Positions 52,524 to 61,118 of a stretch of 64,000 bases of DNA are shown here, one piece after another (the first letter of the stretch is position 1; every line of letters starts with the position of its first letter). Made by a program: the position numbers and the translations under genes. This stretch comes from Burkholderia cepacia. Lineage in GTDB: Bacteria; Pseudomonadota; Gammaproteobacteria; Burkholderiales; Burkholderiaceae. Below the pieces are notes generated by a model. The model was not told the origin of the DNA and made no database searches. It saw only the letters and a list, made by a program, of their open reading frames with translations. Where the stretch lies: positions 51,238-115,237 of the forward strand of contig NZ_LDWR01000096.1 of assembly GCF_001039005.1 (NCBI RefSeq), read 5' to 3'.

Positions 52524-54689
52524 CTAGCGCCTGACGGACGCACTTGCCTCGACCGCCACCGGCACGATCGCGCCAAGCGCGCTGACGCCGAGGCCCGCGA
52601 GGTGGTTCCACTGCGCTGTCTCGTCGAGTGCCATCGTGGTGAATGCGAGGCTGAACGCGGCGCGGAATGCTTCCTGCACGTTTCTGATCGTATAGGCCGA
52701 CGGGATGCCGTGCGCCGGCGCCTCCGGGATCCTGCCGGCTTCCTTGTCGGCCATCTCGGAGAACGTCGTGGACAACTGCAACAGCGGAAACTCGCTGAGC
52801 AGGAACCGGACGGAGCGCGCCCAGTTCTTGGCCCACGCGAGGGTCCGGTCGTTCTCCTGGTCCATGCCGATCTTCAGGATGCGCGCGAGACGGCCGTCGC
52901 CCGGTTGCGCGCCGCCGAGGAACTGGCCGAGGTTCGCGAACGCCTGCAGCACCGACGACGTCACACCGAAGATCGCCGCCCGGTTGTCGAGGTTCGACAG
53001 CCATTCGTCGTGAACGGCGGGGCCGATCGCACCGAGCACCGTGCCCGTGACGCTCAAGGCCCCCATCGCGGCAAAGAACGCGGTGCGTTTCGGCGATCCG
53101 TCCTTCGACATCGCGGCGATCCGCGCTTCGGTATCCTGCGCATCCGTGAACGCCGCGTCGATCCGGACGCGCCGCTCGTCGTTCGCAGGCAAGCCGTCGC
53201 GGAACCGGCGCGCGGCGGCGCGTACCGCGTCGATGTCGCGCGTGAACCGCTCGACGTGGGCGTCATACGTCAGCGGCGAAACCGGCGCGGGTGATGCCGA
53301 TGCCGTCGCGTCGTCTGCCGGCTGCGCGTCGACCCGAGGAAAGATCGCATCGTGCAGGCTGGTGATCGATAGGCAAGCCTTCGCGATGTCCGATTGCATG
53401 CGATCGAGCGGGTACGCATGCAGCGCGTCGAGCACGCGTTGCAGTGTCGATGCCGGATCGGTGCCGCGCGCAACGGGCCCGAGTCCTTGTTCGAGATCCC
53501 GTCCGGCCGGTTCGACCCGATCGGGTTGCGCCGGTCGCGCGTCGTTCATCGCGGCTCGCAGCTCGTTGGTCGCGATCGGCACGAACGCAGGTTCGACGGG
53601 GCGGGGCGCATTGCCGCGCAGCAGGGTCGAGACCGGCCGCACGATACGCAGCATCACGTCGTTCAACGCGCCGGTCTGCATCGCCGCGCCCAAGGCGGAC
53701 AGCACGAAGCCGCTGACCTGAAACGCCGGCGGCGCTGCCTGGCCGGTCGCCTTGCTGACGGCGAACATCGTCGCCAGCGCGGCCATCTGGTCGAACGCCT
53801 GCACATAACCCTGGAGCCGGATGAGTTGCCCGCCGGCGTCCTTGTAGCGGCGCTGCCCGTCGGTCGCGAGCGGATATTCGGTCATCGCGGCCAGCGCCAT
53901 CGCGAGCGCCGAACGCGAGGCCACCAGCGCGGCCATCTTGCCGACGTCATGAAAGGATGTGCCGGTCGCCGGAATGATCCCGGGCGCGGCGTACCACGCG
54001 GCGTTCTTGGCGACGATCGCGAGCATGGCTTCCGTCATGCCGATCGCGCGCTGGATCTTGCCGGCGCGGCCGGCGGCTTGCTCCGCGGCCTTTCCTTCGT
54101 CCGAGGCCAGCAGCGTGTCGAGGTCGCCCGCCATCCTGTCGAGCGCCTGCTTCACGGGTTGCGCCATCGCGATGTGTTGCTGGAATGCGTCGACGCGCCG
54201 CAGATGGGCGTCGGTCAGCGCGTTGACGTCGTGCTTCGCCAGTTCCGTTCGCAACTTCGTGTGCAGCGCGACGGCGTCGTCGACCGACGACGTCAGCGAC
54301 GCCGCCAGTTCGTGCACGTTCCGTGACAGCGTTCGCATCTCTTCGTAGTCGAGGTGCACGGTTTGCTCGGCCGGTACCGAATGCGGTTCGTCGGTCTGCG
54401 CGTCGGTGATTTGGGCGTCGGACAATGCCGCTGATATGCGTTCCGTTTCGGCGCTCTCGCGGCGAGGCAACCGCGCGCGGCTGCCGGCACGCAGCGTCGA
54501 CAGTTCGACCGTGCTGGCAACCGGCGAGTCGCTCGATCTCCGCCGGTGCTGAAACGAGGTCAGCGATGAAAGGCGTTGATCGGCCGACGCGGCGTTCGCC
54601 TCCGAGTGGCCTGCTTCCGGGCTCGGCGTGGCGGGGTTGTCGGGTGCGAGGTCGGTGCGGTGAGGAGAAATGGCGGATCGTGTTCGCAT
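52524..54689 (-). CDS. candidate T3SS effector or translocated protein, 721 aa, unknown function
   Basis: No family is recognised. The N-terminal about 110 residues are Arg/Ser/Pro-rich and disordered (MRTRSAISPHRTDLAPD start, with RRRSSDSP). Residues about 120-250 look like a helical or coiled-coil bundle, then Ala-rich helices around residues 260-370 and 540-720. Overall composition resembles the 797-aa and 659-aa proteins, which suggests a common class although no clear alignment is visible by eye. It lies 69 bp after the 327-aa gene on the same strand and has no PIP box of its own, so it is probably co-transcribed. The start at 54689 is chosen over run-on upstream; its ribosome site is weak. 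Confidence 0.6.
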   Translation of the reverse strand: MRTRSAISPHRTDLAPDNPATPSPEAGHSEANAASADQRLSSLTSFQHRRRSSDSPVASTVELSTLRAGSRARLPRRESAETERISAALSDAQITDAQTDEPHSVPAEQTVHLDYEEMRTLSRNVHELAASLTSSVDDAVALHTKLRTELAKHDVNALTDAHLRRVDAFQQHIAMAQPVKQALDRMAGDLDTLLASDEGKAAEQAAGRAGKIQRAIGMTEAMLAIVAKNAAWYAAPGIIPATGTSFHDVGKMAALVASRSALAMALAAMTEYPLATDGQRRYKDAGGQLIRLQGYVQAFDQMAALATMFAVSKATGQAAPPAFQVSGFVLSALGAAMQTGALNDVMLRIVRPVSTLLRGNAPRPVEPAFVPIATNELRAAMNDARPAQPDRVEPAGRDLEQGLGPVARGTDPASTLQRVLDALHAYPLDRMQSDIAKACLSITSLHDAIFPRVDAQPADDATASASPAPVSPLTYDAHVERFTRDIDAVRAAARRFRDGLPANDERRVRIDAAFTDAQDTEARIAAMSKDGSPKRTAFFAAMGALSVTGTVLGAIGPAVHDEWLSNLDNRAAIFGVTSSVLQAFANLGQFLGGAQPGDGRLARILKIGMDQENDRTLAWAKNWARSVRFLLSEFPLLQLSTTFSEMADKEAGRIPEAPAHGIPSAYTIRNVQEAFRAAFSLAFTTMALDETAQWNHLAGLGVSALGAIVPVAVEASASVRR

Positions 54690-54758
54690 GGCGTGTTCGT
54701 CTTTCAAGAATGGGTGGCCGGGGGAGGCGCGGCCCGTGTCAGGCCGCCGATGCATGCG

Positions 54759-55742
54759 TCAATTCAGGCGCCATCTGTTTTCGCGCAGACTCCGTTCCGC
54801 CACCGCCTTCATCGCTTGCGTGTTTCCCGTGCAATTCAAGCCGTCATCGCATGTCATTCCGTATTTCGATGTCAGCTTGTCCAGCAAGTCGGAATTGAGG
54901 ACACATTCGATGGTCATCTTCGGCATCGCGGTGTGCCTTGCAAGATGCCAGATGGCCAGATCGACGGCCCCCGGGATATCGGAGTCGTTCTCGATGGAGG
55001 GAAACGAAATCGTCCGACCTGACTCGGTAGCGGAGACCCAGAAATTCCCGACCGATTCGTGCGTGTGCACGTCGAACAAGTCAAACGGCCCGTATGCGCT
55101 GCACGCGATGACATAGATGTTTCCGTTGGTCGCGCATGTGTCAAACGGAAGCGCTTGAAATTCCGATACCGAAGCCGATCCGGCTGCCGAAGACGCGCCC
55201 GCGTGCAGGTCTTGCGGCGGCGCCGACTGCCACGCGTCGCCGTGAAAATACTGTGCGTCTGCCGCGGCGGCTTCGTCGTAGTAATACGGCTGCCCGCCTT
55301 GCGTGCTGTACCAGCCGGCGCCACCGGCCAACCCAGGCATGAACAGCCTGGAGCCGTCGGATGCGGTCACTTGCGAGAATCGGGTCATGCGCTGCCCTCC
55401 GTCGGGAGTCGGCGCATGGGCCATCAACACCGTGCCATGCTGAAGCAGCTTGCCGGTCAGATACTGTGGCGGCATGCCGTTCCGGATAAAGCAGAGTTGC
55501 GTCGACGTGGATCCCGTCGGGTTGTCGGCCCGTGCCGGCCCGGGTTTGGCGGAAAACGCGGTATCGGTTCTTTCTTCAGGCGATCGGGCGCGTGCCAATT
55601 GCGCCAGTCTCGCGTCGACGCGCGGGCTGGCGCGAGTCGACGCGGCGGGGGCCGGCGATGCATCGACATGGCCATCGGTTTGATGGCTGCCCACGCGCTC
55701 GAGCGCGCCGGCAGATCCGTGACCTGAGCTGATTTTCTGCAT
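54759..55742 (-). CDS. uncharacterised protein, 327 aa, in the effector region
   Basis: No family is recognised. The first about 75 residues are low-complexity (MQKISSGHGSAGALERVG, rich in Ala, Ser and Arg). The rest is globular with a Gly/Tyr-rich block (GGAGWYSTQGGQPYYYDE) around 140-160, a DVHTHESVGNFWVSATESGR segment and a C-terminal region with paired Cys (ECVL, MTCDDGLNCTG). A GGAAAGGACAG ribosome site precedes the ATG. No PIP-type box was found upstream. Secretion through the T3SS is inferred from position and the N-terminus only. Confidence 0.6.
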   Translation of the reverse strand: MQKISSGHGSAGALERVGSHQTDGHVDASPAPAASTRASPRVDARLAQLARARSPEERTDTAFSAKPGPARADNPTGSTSTQLCFIRNGMPPQYLTGKLLQHGTVLMAHAPTPDGGQRMTRFSQVTASDGSRLFMPGLAGGAGWYSTQGGQPYYYDEAAAADAQYFHGDAWQSAPPQDLHAGASSAAGSASVSEFQALPFDTCATNGNIYVIACSAYGPFDLFDVHTHESVGNFWVSATESGRTISFPSIENDSDIPGAVDLAIWHLARHTAMPKMTIECVLNSDLLDKLTSKYGMTCDDGLNCTGNTQAMKAVAERSLRENRWRLN

Positions 55743-55814
55743 TTTTTCTGTCCTTTCCTGATCCCGGCGAGGGCACCGGAGCAGGAGTGTGTGCCAAATC
55801 GGCGGTTACTTGAT

Positions 55815-56264
55815 TCAGGAATTTTTTGCTTCGGATAACGTGGTATCGAAGCGGAGAATCGACCGCGGAACCGGGCAGATGCGTTCCGCGCGCAGGTCCA
55901 CGCAAGCGAAGCCGATATCGGCCTCGTGGCAGCGTTCGCCGTCGACGAAAATCGAATACGCGACGGCGAGCCGGGCTTTCCCGACCTCGGTGATCCGGCT
56001 GACGATTTCCGCGGTCTGACCGAACCGGAGCGGCTTCAGGAAGCGCTGCCGGACGGCGATCACGGCCATGGCGTGGTCGCCCCGCCGGAAGCCCGCGAGT
56101 TCGTCGCCTTCGATTCCGGCGATCCACTCGGTTCGCGCCTCCTCGAGAATGGCCAGGTAACGCGCGTGGTGGACGGTGCCGCCGGCGTCGGTATCCGCGT
56201 GATAGATGCGTCGTCGATAGACGGGAATCGCGAGCGCCGGGCAGTCGATCGGTTCATCCGGCAT
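55815..56264 (-). CDS. YbgC-like acyl-CoA thioesterase (4HBT family)
   Basis: A 149-residue hotdog thioesterase with the motif YHADTDAGGTVHHARYLAIL, including the catalytic Asp of the YbgC/4HBT family, followed by EEARTEWIAGIEGDEL. The family usually hydrolyses short- or medium-chain acyl-CoA or acyl-ACP. The ATG at 56264 has GGAG 7 bp upstream, and the gene overlaps the end of the preceding gene by 11 bp, so the pair is coupled. It looks like a housekeeping-type enzyme sitting among effector candidates. Confidence 0.88.
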   Translation of the reverse strand: MPDEPIDCPALAIPVYRRRIYHADTDAGGTVHHARYLAILEEARTEWIAGIEGDELAGFRRGDHAMAVIAVRQRFLKPLRFGQTAEIVSRITEVGKARLAVAYSIFVDGERCHEADIGFACVDLRAERICPVPRSILRFDTTLSEAKNS

Positions 56265-57180
56265 CGGGAATCTCCAGCTTCGCGCGAACGGCCGCGATGA
56301 GCGCACGGTCGCGTTCCCGCAGCGTGTCCGGATGGAACGACGGGCGAAAGTAGCCGATGAAATCGGGGATCAGAATCCTCAATACGCCGGGCTTTCCCCA
56401 CAGGTAACGCAGGGCCTGCAGATAGCAGACCGATCTCGGCCGCGGCAGATCCTGCGCCAGCAGCGCGGACAAATTGGCGGCCAGCCGCGGCAGGAAATTC
56501 AACGAGACGCGCAGCGCGCCTGCCACGCGCAGCCAGTACGCACGAGCGCCCGTCCCGACTGCGTGACGATAGACGTCCATGGCCACCGACTGATGTTCCA
56601 GCTCCTCGCAAGCGTGCCAGTGCCAGAGTTTCGTCAGGTCGGGATCGCCGTCGACGGTGCCGGCCCGGAGCAGCGAGCGCGACAACGACGCGGTGAAGTG
56701 CTCCATTGCGACCGTCATCGCGAGCCGCCACACGGGTTTAACCGACCCAAGCGGGCACGCGAACATCCGGATATCGAGCCGGTCGATGTCGTATCCCTGC
56801 TGCACCATGGCCACCAGGTAGCGCCGGTGCTGGTTCGAGTGGCTCGCCTCCTGCGCGATGAAGGTCCTGACCGCCGCCGCGGTGACGGGATCGGTCACCT
56901 GGCCGGAAAAGCACTTGACCGAATGAATGAAGAATTTCTCGCCGGCGGGGAAGAACAACGACAGCGCATTGAAGAAGTGCGACGCGACCATGCCGTCGCG
57001 ATTCCAGTCCGCGAAGCGCACGCCGGAAAAATCGAATGCGGGCCGCGTGTCGTGCGTGCGAGCGCGCAACGCGATCACGTTGCCCGATGCCGGTTTGCCG
57101 TGAGTCGTCGCTTGATGCGCGTCGCCATCGAGGTCGGTCGGCATGCTCGCGCCGTGGTGCGTTGCATGGGTGGCTTGCAT
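56254..57180 (-). CDS. predicted metal-dependent hydrolase (ferritin-like helical, PF10118-type)
   Basis: A 308-residue protein whose motifs FFPAGEKFFIHSVKCF, FIAQEASHSNQHRRYL, AMEHFTAS and HACEELEHQSVAMDVY give the pattern of Glu and His residues that would bind a di-metal site in the predicted metal-dependent hydrolase family. The start at 57180 has GGAG 6 bp upstream; the first about 35 residues are His/Ala/Asp-rich. Its partner is the thioesterase encoded next. The reaction is not known for the family. Confidence 0.82.
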   Translation of the reverse strand: MQATHATHHGASMPTDLDGDAHQATTHGKPASGNVIALRARTHDTRPAFDFSGVRFADWNRDGMVASHFFNALSLFFPAGEKFFIHSVKCFSGQVTDPVTAAAVRTFIAQEASHSNQHRRYLVAMVQQGYDIDRLDIRMFACPLGSVKPVWRLAMTVAMEHFTASLSRSLLRAGTVDGDPDLTKLWHWHACEELEHQSVAMDVYRHAVGTGARAYWLRVAGALRVSLNFLPRLAANLSALLAQDLPRPRSVCYLQALRYLWGKPGVLRILIPDFIGYFRPSFHPDTLRERDRALIAAVRAKLEIPDAG

Positions 57181-57434
57181 CGGATCTCCAGTATCGGGTT
57201 GCGTGCCGGATTGGCCGCGACGGTCGTCATGCGTATCGGCAGCGGCCGATCGCGCGCGCGGCGGCGGACCGGCGAGGGCGTGAGGTGTTGACCGCATCGG
57301 CATCCGCTGCCGCACACACCGCTCGACTTATAGCAAGCAGGTGCCGTGTGGCAGCGGCGGCGTCTGAAGCGTCGTCGTCGAACCCGAAGCTGCGCCGGAT
57401 CGATCGCGGGCGCGATCGCAACCGGTTGTTGGAT

Positions 57435-59414
57435 TCAGCGCTGCGTCGCCGCATCTTCCGGGCGTTGCTGCACGGTCCCGGGCTCATCCGTTGCGGCCGG
57501 CGGTGCGTGTTCCGCCGGCGCGGCTTCCGGATCGAGGGCCGCAACCGTACGGCGCGGCGACATGCTCGTCATGAAGACGTAGGACACGAACATCAGGCCG
57601 ATCGATAACCCCGCGATCGTGTTCGTCAGATAATCGCTGTCCCTCGGACTCAGATGGGCGGCGGGCCCGGCCCTGCTGAATACATCGAGGAACGGGTACA
57701 GGATCACGAATAGCGACTCGAGCGCGAGCGTCGATCCCGTCGCCCGATCCTCGACGTCATTGCGTGTCACGCCGCCGACCACCTCGCGTCCCGCCCAGTT
57801 GTTGATGACATCCTTGCCGAACGGAACGTGCACATGGGTCGTGAGCCGGACGTCCTGCACCGCGCGCAGAGCAGGCCTCAGGCCATCGGCCAGGTGGTCG
57901 TAAAAGGCCGTGAGCGCCGGGTACACCAGCGCGTTGATTACTTCGCCCGCAGCGTTGGCGGCGGCAAACGCGCTGAAATGGCCGAACGCGCTTTTCGCCG
58001 AGCTGGCCAGCGCGGCCTCGCTCGTGCCCGAATAGGCGGCGCCCGTCCCTTGCAGCGTGAAGATCGGGATCTGGCTGACGCCATAGACCACCATGTTGGT
58101 GAATACCGCGCGGCCGTTCGCGTGTTGCAGCGACGGGTCGCGATTGTCTGCCGGCCGGATGAACAAGCCGATCGCGCCGAGGCTGGCCGAATACTCGGTC
58201 GCCTTGATCAGCAACGCCGTTGCTTTCCCGAGCCCGCCGGTGTTCCCCGCAATCGCCGCCGCGGCCCCGAGCAACGCGATATTGGACGCCTGCGCCGAAC
58301 GGGTCATCCAGTTGCCCCGCCCGTTGACGCGTTGCTGGACCGCGACGAGCGCGTTGAGCATCCCGACCCCGGCGACGATGCTCGCGGACACGGCGACTTT
58401 CACGGGTTCCGACACATGCTCGAGATTTTTCGCGGCGAGTTGCCCGACCACTTCGCGGATGGCCGTCGCCAGATAGTAGATCGTGCCTTCGCGCGCCGTC
58501 GCATGCAGCACGTTGGCAGTCCAGCCGATGCCGGTCGTGGTCGCCGTGTTGCTGAGCAACTGCCGGAGCAGGCTGACCTGTTCCGTGATCTGCGCTTCCT
58601 GTTGCTCGATGCTGTCGGTGGATGGGGTGGTTTCCGGCGGCGTTGTTGCGCGTGCGCGTGTCGACTGAACTTCGGCACCCGGTGCGGGCGTGTCGATCGG
58701 TGTCGGCGGTATGTCGGTCGTTTCGATCGTTTCGGTCGACTCGTCTGGTGTGTCGGCAAGAATGCGTTGCGGCACGATCGGAACCGGCGGCGCGTTGGGG
58801 AAATTGCGGTCGATTCGCGAATTCGGAGTGCCCGCTGCATCCCGCTGCGGCTCGGCCGAAGCGGACGACGCGGATCTAGCGTGCGAGACGGCAGGTTGCA
58901 ACGGCCGTACGCCGGCGGCAAGCTGAGGCGGCACCATCGGGACGGGCGGGGCGTCGGGGAAATTCCGGTCGATTCGCGAAGCCGACGCATCGGTTGCATC
59001 CCGCTGCGGCTCGACGACGGCGGACGGCGCAGAGCGGGAACGCGTGACCGCGGGCCGCAACGGCGACACGCTGGCGGCATATTGCGGCGGCACCATCGGA
59101 ACCGGCGGAGCCGACTTGAAGCGCCTGTCGATACGCGAATCCGATGCGCGCGTTGCTTCGGATTGCTGCGGAAGATCCCGCTGCCGGTTTTCCATCCGGT
59201 TCGCCGACGAAGAGCCGTTCGCGTGCCCCGGATCACGCGATGCCGAATCGGCCGGTGGCGATCGCGTGTCGGACCGGTCCGGCAGTCCTGCCAGCTGCGA
59301 AGGCCGGCCGGGAGTTGGCCGCGATGCCGATGGGGCGGGCGGCGCGGAAGGGCCTTCATGGGTCGCGGCGTGATACGGATCGGCGCTTTCGCCGGCGGTT
59401 ATCGGAATGGTCAT
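57435..59414 (-). CDS. candidate T3SS effector with 53-aa tandem proline-rich repeats and a membrane-like C-terminal half
   Basis: A 659-residue protein. Residues 1-90 are disordered; residues 93-215 hold two full and one partial copy of a 53-residue repeat starting SRIDR(R/N)F and containing APPVP(M/I)VPPQ; residues 260-280 are Thr/Pro/Glu-rich. From about 290 on the protein is Ala/Gly-rich with several hydrophobic helices (around 340-360, 378-392, 565-610), and it ends in a charged tail. The PxxP-containing repeats resemble adaptor-binding linkers. No enzyme motif was recognised. The ATG at 59414 is used; an in-frame GTG at 59420 is the alternative. No PIP-type box was found upstream. Classed as a T3SS effector by N-terminus and context. 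Confidence 0.6.
   Translation of the reverse strand: MTIPITAGESADPYHAATHEGPSAPPAPSASRPTPGRPSQLAGLPDRSDTRSPPADSASRDPGHANGSSSANRMENRQRDLPQQSEATRASDSRIDRRFKSAPPVPMVPPQYAASVSPLRPAVTRSRSAPSAVVEPQRDATDASASRIDRNFPDAPPVPMVPPQLAAGVRPLQPAVSHARSASSASAEPQRDAAGTPNSRIDRNFPNAPPVPIVPQRILADTPDESTETIETTDIPPTPIDTPAPGAEVQSTRARATTPPETTPSTDSIEQQEAQITEQVSLLRQLLSNTATTTGIGWTANVLHATAREGTIYYLATAIREVVGQLAAKNLEHVSEPVKVAVSASIVAGVGMLNALVAVQQRVNGRGNWMTRSAQASNIALLGAAAAIAGNTGGLGKATALLIKATEYSASLGAIGLFIRPADNRDPSLQHANGRAVFTNMVVYGVSQIPIFTLQGTGAAYSGTSEAALASSAKSAFGHFSAFAAANAAGEVINALVYPALTAFYDHLADGLRPALRAVQDVRLTTHVHVPFGKDVINNWAGREVVGGVTRNDVEDRATGSTLALESLFVILYPFLDVFSRAGPAAHLSPRDSDYLTNTIAGLSIGLMFVSYVFMTSMSPRRTVAALDPEAAPAEHAPPAATDEPGTVQQRPEDAATQR
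58769..59138 (-). repeat. 159-bp tandem repeats (2.3 copies) inside the 659-aa effector candidate
   Basis: Units begin at 59138, 58979 and 58820 (minus strand), exactly 159 bp (53 codons) apart. Each starts with codons for SRIDR(R/N)F and carries the APPVPMVPP-type core; the third is cut short after about 17 codons. The repeat stays in frame and ends in a diverged tail. Confidence 0.9.
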
Positions 59415-59535
59415 CGGCACACTCGGATCAGGTCTCGAAACCCAAACAAATCATGGCGACTGCCGGCGTCGGATCGTTATTGCGGTCACACCCGCACGCG
59501 CACGGCATCCATGCGTCCGTAAACAGCTAGAAATG

Positions 59536-59570
59536 CCGGCGCCGGGGCATGCCGTCAGCCCCGGCGCCGG
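59536..59570. terminator. 13-bp GC-rich hairpin downstream of the proline-rich gene
   Basis: CCGGCGCCGGGGC (59536-59548) pairs perfectly with GCCCCGGCGCCGG (59558-59570) around a 9-nt loop, 21 bp after the stop of the gene at 59592. On the minus strand it is followed by CATTTCTAGCTGTTT, which is weakly T-rich. It probably separates the proline-rich gene from the next effector gene. Confidence 0.65.
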
Positions 59571-59591
59571 TTGCTGCCGGCATTGGCGCGA

Positions 59592-60425
59592 TCAATGGCG
59601 ATCGAATCGGCCGTCGCCATATCCACCGGTCAGCGGCGTCTCAGGCGCCGAGTGCTCCGCGTAGCGCGCCCGGCGCGCTTCGCCTCTCGACTGGCTCGCG
59701 CTGATGGTGCCGCCGGTATCGCCGGCACGGGTCCATTCGGAGGTAAAGGCGCGCAACGCTTGCCGCACAGTGCGGAAGAGCTGCCTGGCAGAGCCGATTC
59801 GCGCGTCGACAGGAGACGTCGCGAATGTCGGTACGGCCGGTCCCGGTGCAACACCGGCGGGAGGGTGAGGTTGCGGCGCATGGGCCGGTCGCGCCGGATA
59901 GGACGCTTGCGGCGCCGGCACGGATCCCGGATGCGGCCGAGCGAACTGCGGCTCGGGATACGCGTGCACCGGCCGCGCACTCACGTTTTGCGCCGGGCCG
60001 AATCTGCCGCCCGGCTTGTAATCGGCGGGATCGGGCATGGTCAGCGGTCCCCGCGCCGGCCCGGGCATCGAGTAGGCGCGCGGGCGTCCCGGATACGCGT
60101 TCGACGACGGCTCGTGCGGATACGGCGGCATCGACATCGGTCGTTGCGGATAGGGCGCGGGAGGCGTCCGCAGCGCGACGCGCGGCGCGGTGCCGGCCGG
60201 CACCAGCACGTCCTGCAGGTTCGGCCCCCGGCCGGATACATTGAACGCGCCCCGCGTGCCGGGCCCTGACGCGGGCCGTTGCAGACCGCCCAGCAGTGCG
60301 CCGGGCTGCTGCGCCGACGACGAACGCACCGAACCCTTGCCGGGGGGCGCATTGCCGGCCCCGTCGTGTTGCGACGTCGGGTCGAGGGAAGGGCGCGGGC
60401 CGTGGATGATACGCGTGACAGTCAT
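59592..60425 (-). CDS. proline-rich secreted protein, candidate T3SS substrate (277 aa)
   Basis: No family is recognised. Residues 1-190 are Pro/Ala/Gly/Arg/Tyr-rich and look disordered (APYPQRPMSMPPYPHEP and similar). Residues about 200-235 form the only predicted helix (DARIGSARQLFRTVRQALRAF). The ATG at 60425 has GGAGG 5 bp upstream and lies 33 bp from the TATGCT of a perfect PIP/hrpII-type promoter. It sits immediately downstream of the CesT-type chaperone gene, so chaperone and substrate may be a pair. Pro-rich T3SS proteins of this size can be harpin-like helpers or effectors; which one is not decidable here. Confidence 0.65.
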   Translation of the reverse strand: MTVTRIIHGPRPSLDPTSQHDGAGNAPPGKGSVRSSSAQQPGALLGGLQRPASGPGTRGAFNVSGRGPNLQDVLVPAGTAPRVALRTPPAPYPQRPMSMPPYPHEPSSNAYPGRPRAYSMPGPARGPLTMPDPADYKPGGRFGPAQNVSARPVHAYPEPQFARPHPGSVPAPQASYPARPAHAPQPHPPAGVAPGPAVPTFATSPVDARIGSARQLFRTVRQALRAFTSEWTRAGDTGGTISASQSRGEARRARYAEHSAPETPLTGGYGDGRFDRH

Positions 60426-60457
60426 GTGACCTCCGGGGTCAACGGGTTCCGGACCTC

Positions 60458-60519
60458 AGCATAGGAGTGCCGCCACGCGGATCACGGCACCGAAGCGAAG
60501 ACGGATAAGCGGACGCGAA
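60458..60519 (-). promoter_or_regulatory. PIP/hrpII-box promoter of the proline-rich T3SS substrate
   Basis: On the minus strand: TTCGC-N15-TTCGC with TTCG half-sites at 60519-60516 and 60499-60496, then exactly 32 bp to TATGCT at 60463-60458; the start codon begins at 60425. Another TTCG lies 1 bp beyond the second half-site (60494-60491). Both half-sites are perfect. Confidence 0.8.
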
Positions 60520-60577
60520 GTGTCGTCCCGCCACGTGGCGCCATCCGTGGTTCGACACATTGCGCCGAGGCACGCGC

Positions 60578-61033
60578 TTACGCGCGCAGCCAGATGAATT
60601 CGCCGGTCGCGATCCCTTCGAACATGTCGTCGCTCGATTCGATGATGTTTTGCCGCCAGTACCGTCCGTGCTCGGCATAGTGCGACAACAGGTCGGCGAC
60701 GGTTTCGCCGGTCACGTCGTCGGCGAACGGCACGCGCACGATCAGCACGATGCCGCCCGTGTCGCTGTCCATGCCGAGTTGCGCCTGATCCTGCGCGTAG
60801 ATCAGCAGGTTGGCCTCCAGCATCAGCCGGAAGATCGTCAACGTGCGGCCGGCGGTGACCGTGCCGTAGTGAAAATTGACGTAGAGCGCGCCCTGATCGT
60901 TGTCGAAGTGATCGAGCCGCACGTCGAAACCCTCGACCTCGATCGTGCGCGTCTGCAGCACGTGGTCGACGTCGGGCAAACCGACGGCGGTGCACAGCTC
61001 GCCGATCAACGCGGTATAGATATCGATACTCAT
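60578..61033 (-). CDS. CesT/Tir-type T3SS chaperone
   Basis: A 151-residue acidic protein with the class I chaperone layout: helix at the N-terminus (IYTALIGELCTAVGLPDV), beta sheet (YVNFHYGTVTAGRTLTIFRLMLEANLL), DTGGIVLIVRVPF and a C-terminal helix (VADLLSHYAEHGRYWRQNI). Class I chaperones dimerise and keep effectors unfolded for export. It directly precedes the proline-rich gene on the same strand, a likely client. The ATG at 61033 is used; an upstream GTG at 61042 is possible. The ribosome site is weak. Confidence 0.82.
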   Translation of the reverse strand: MSIDIYTALIGELCTAVGLPDVDHVLQTRTIEVEGFDVRLDHFDNDQGALYVNFHYGTVTAGRTLTIFRLMLEANLLIYAQDQAQLGMDSDTGGIVLIVRVPFADDVTGETVADLLSHYAEHGRYWRQNIIESSDDMFEGIATGEFIWLRA

Positions 61034-61118
61034 CGGCAACACAACCGATAGGAAAAGCCGATCGCGCCGCGACGCGGCCCGATCGGCGAAAAGACGGTGC
61101 CGGCTGGCCCCGTCCCGA

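Noticed and set aside
57180..59500. PIP/hrpII boxes upstream of the thioesterase/hydrolase pair and the 659-aa effector
   Set aside because: No CGAA pair at 20-bp phase was found at the expected distance upstream of 57180 or 59414, so I did not call promoters there.
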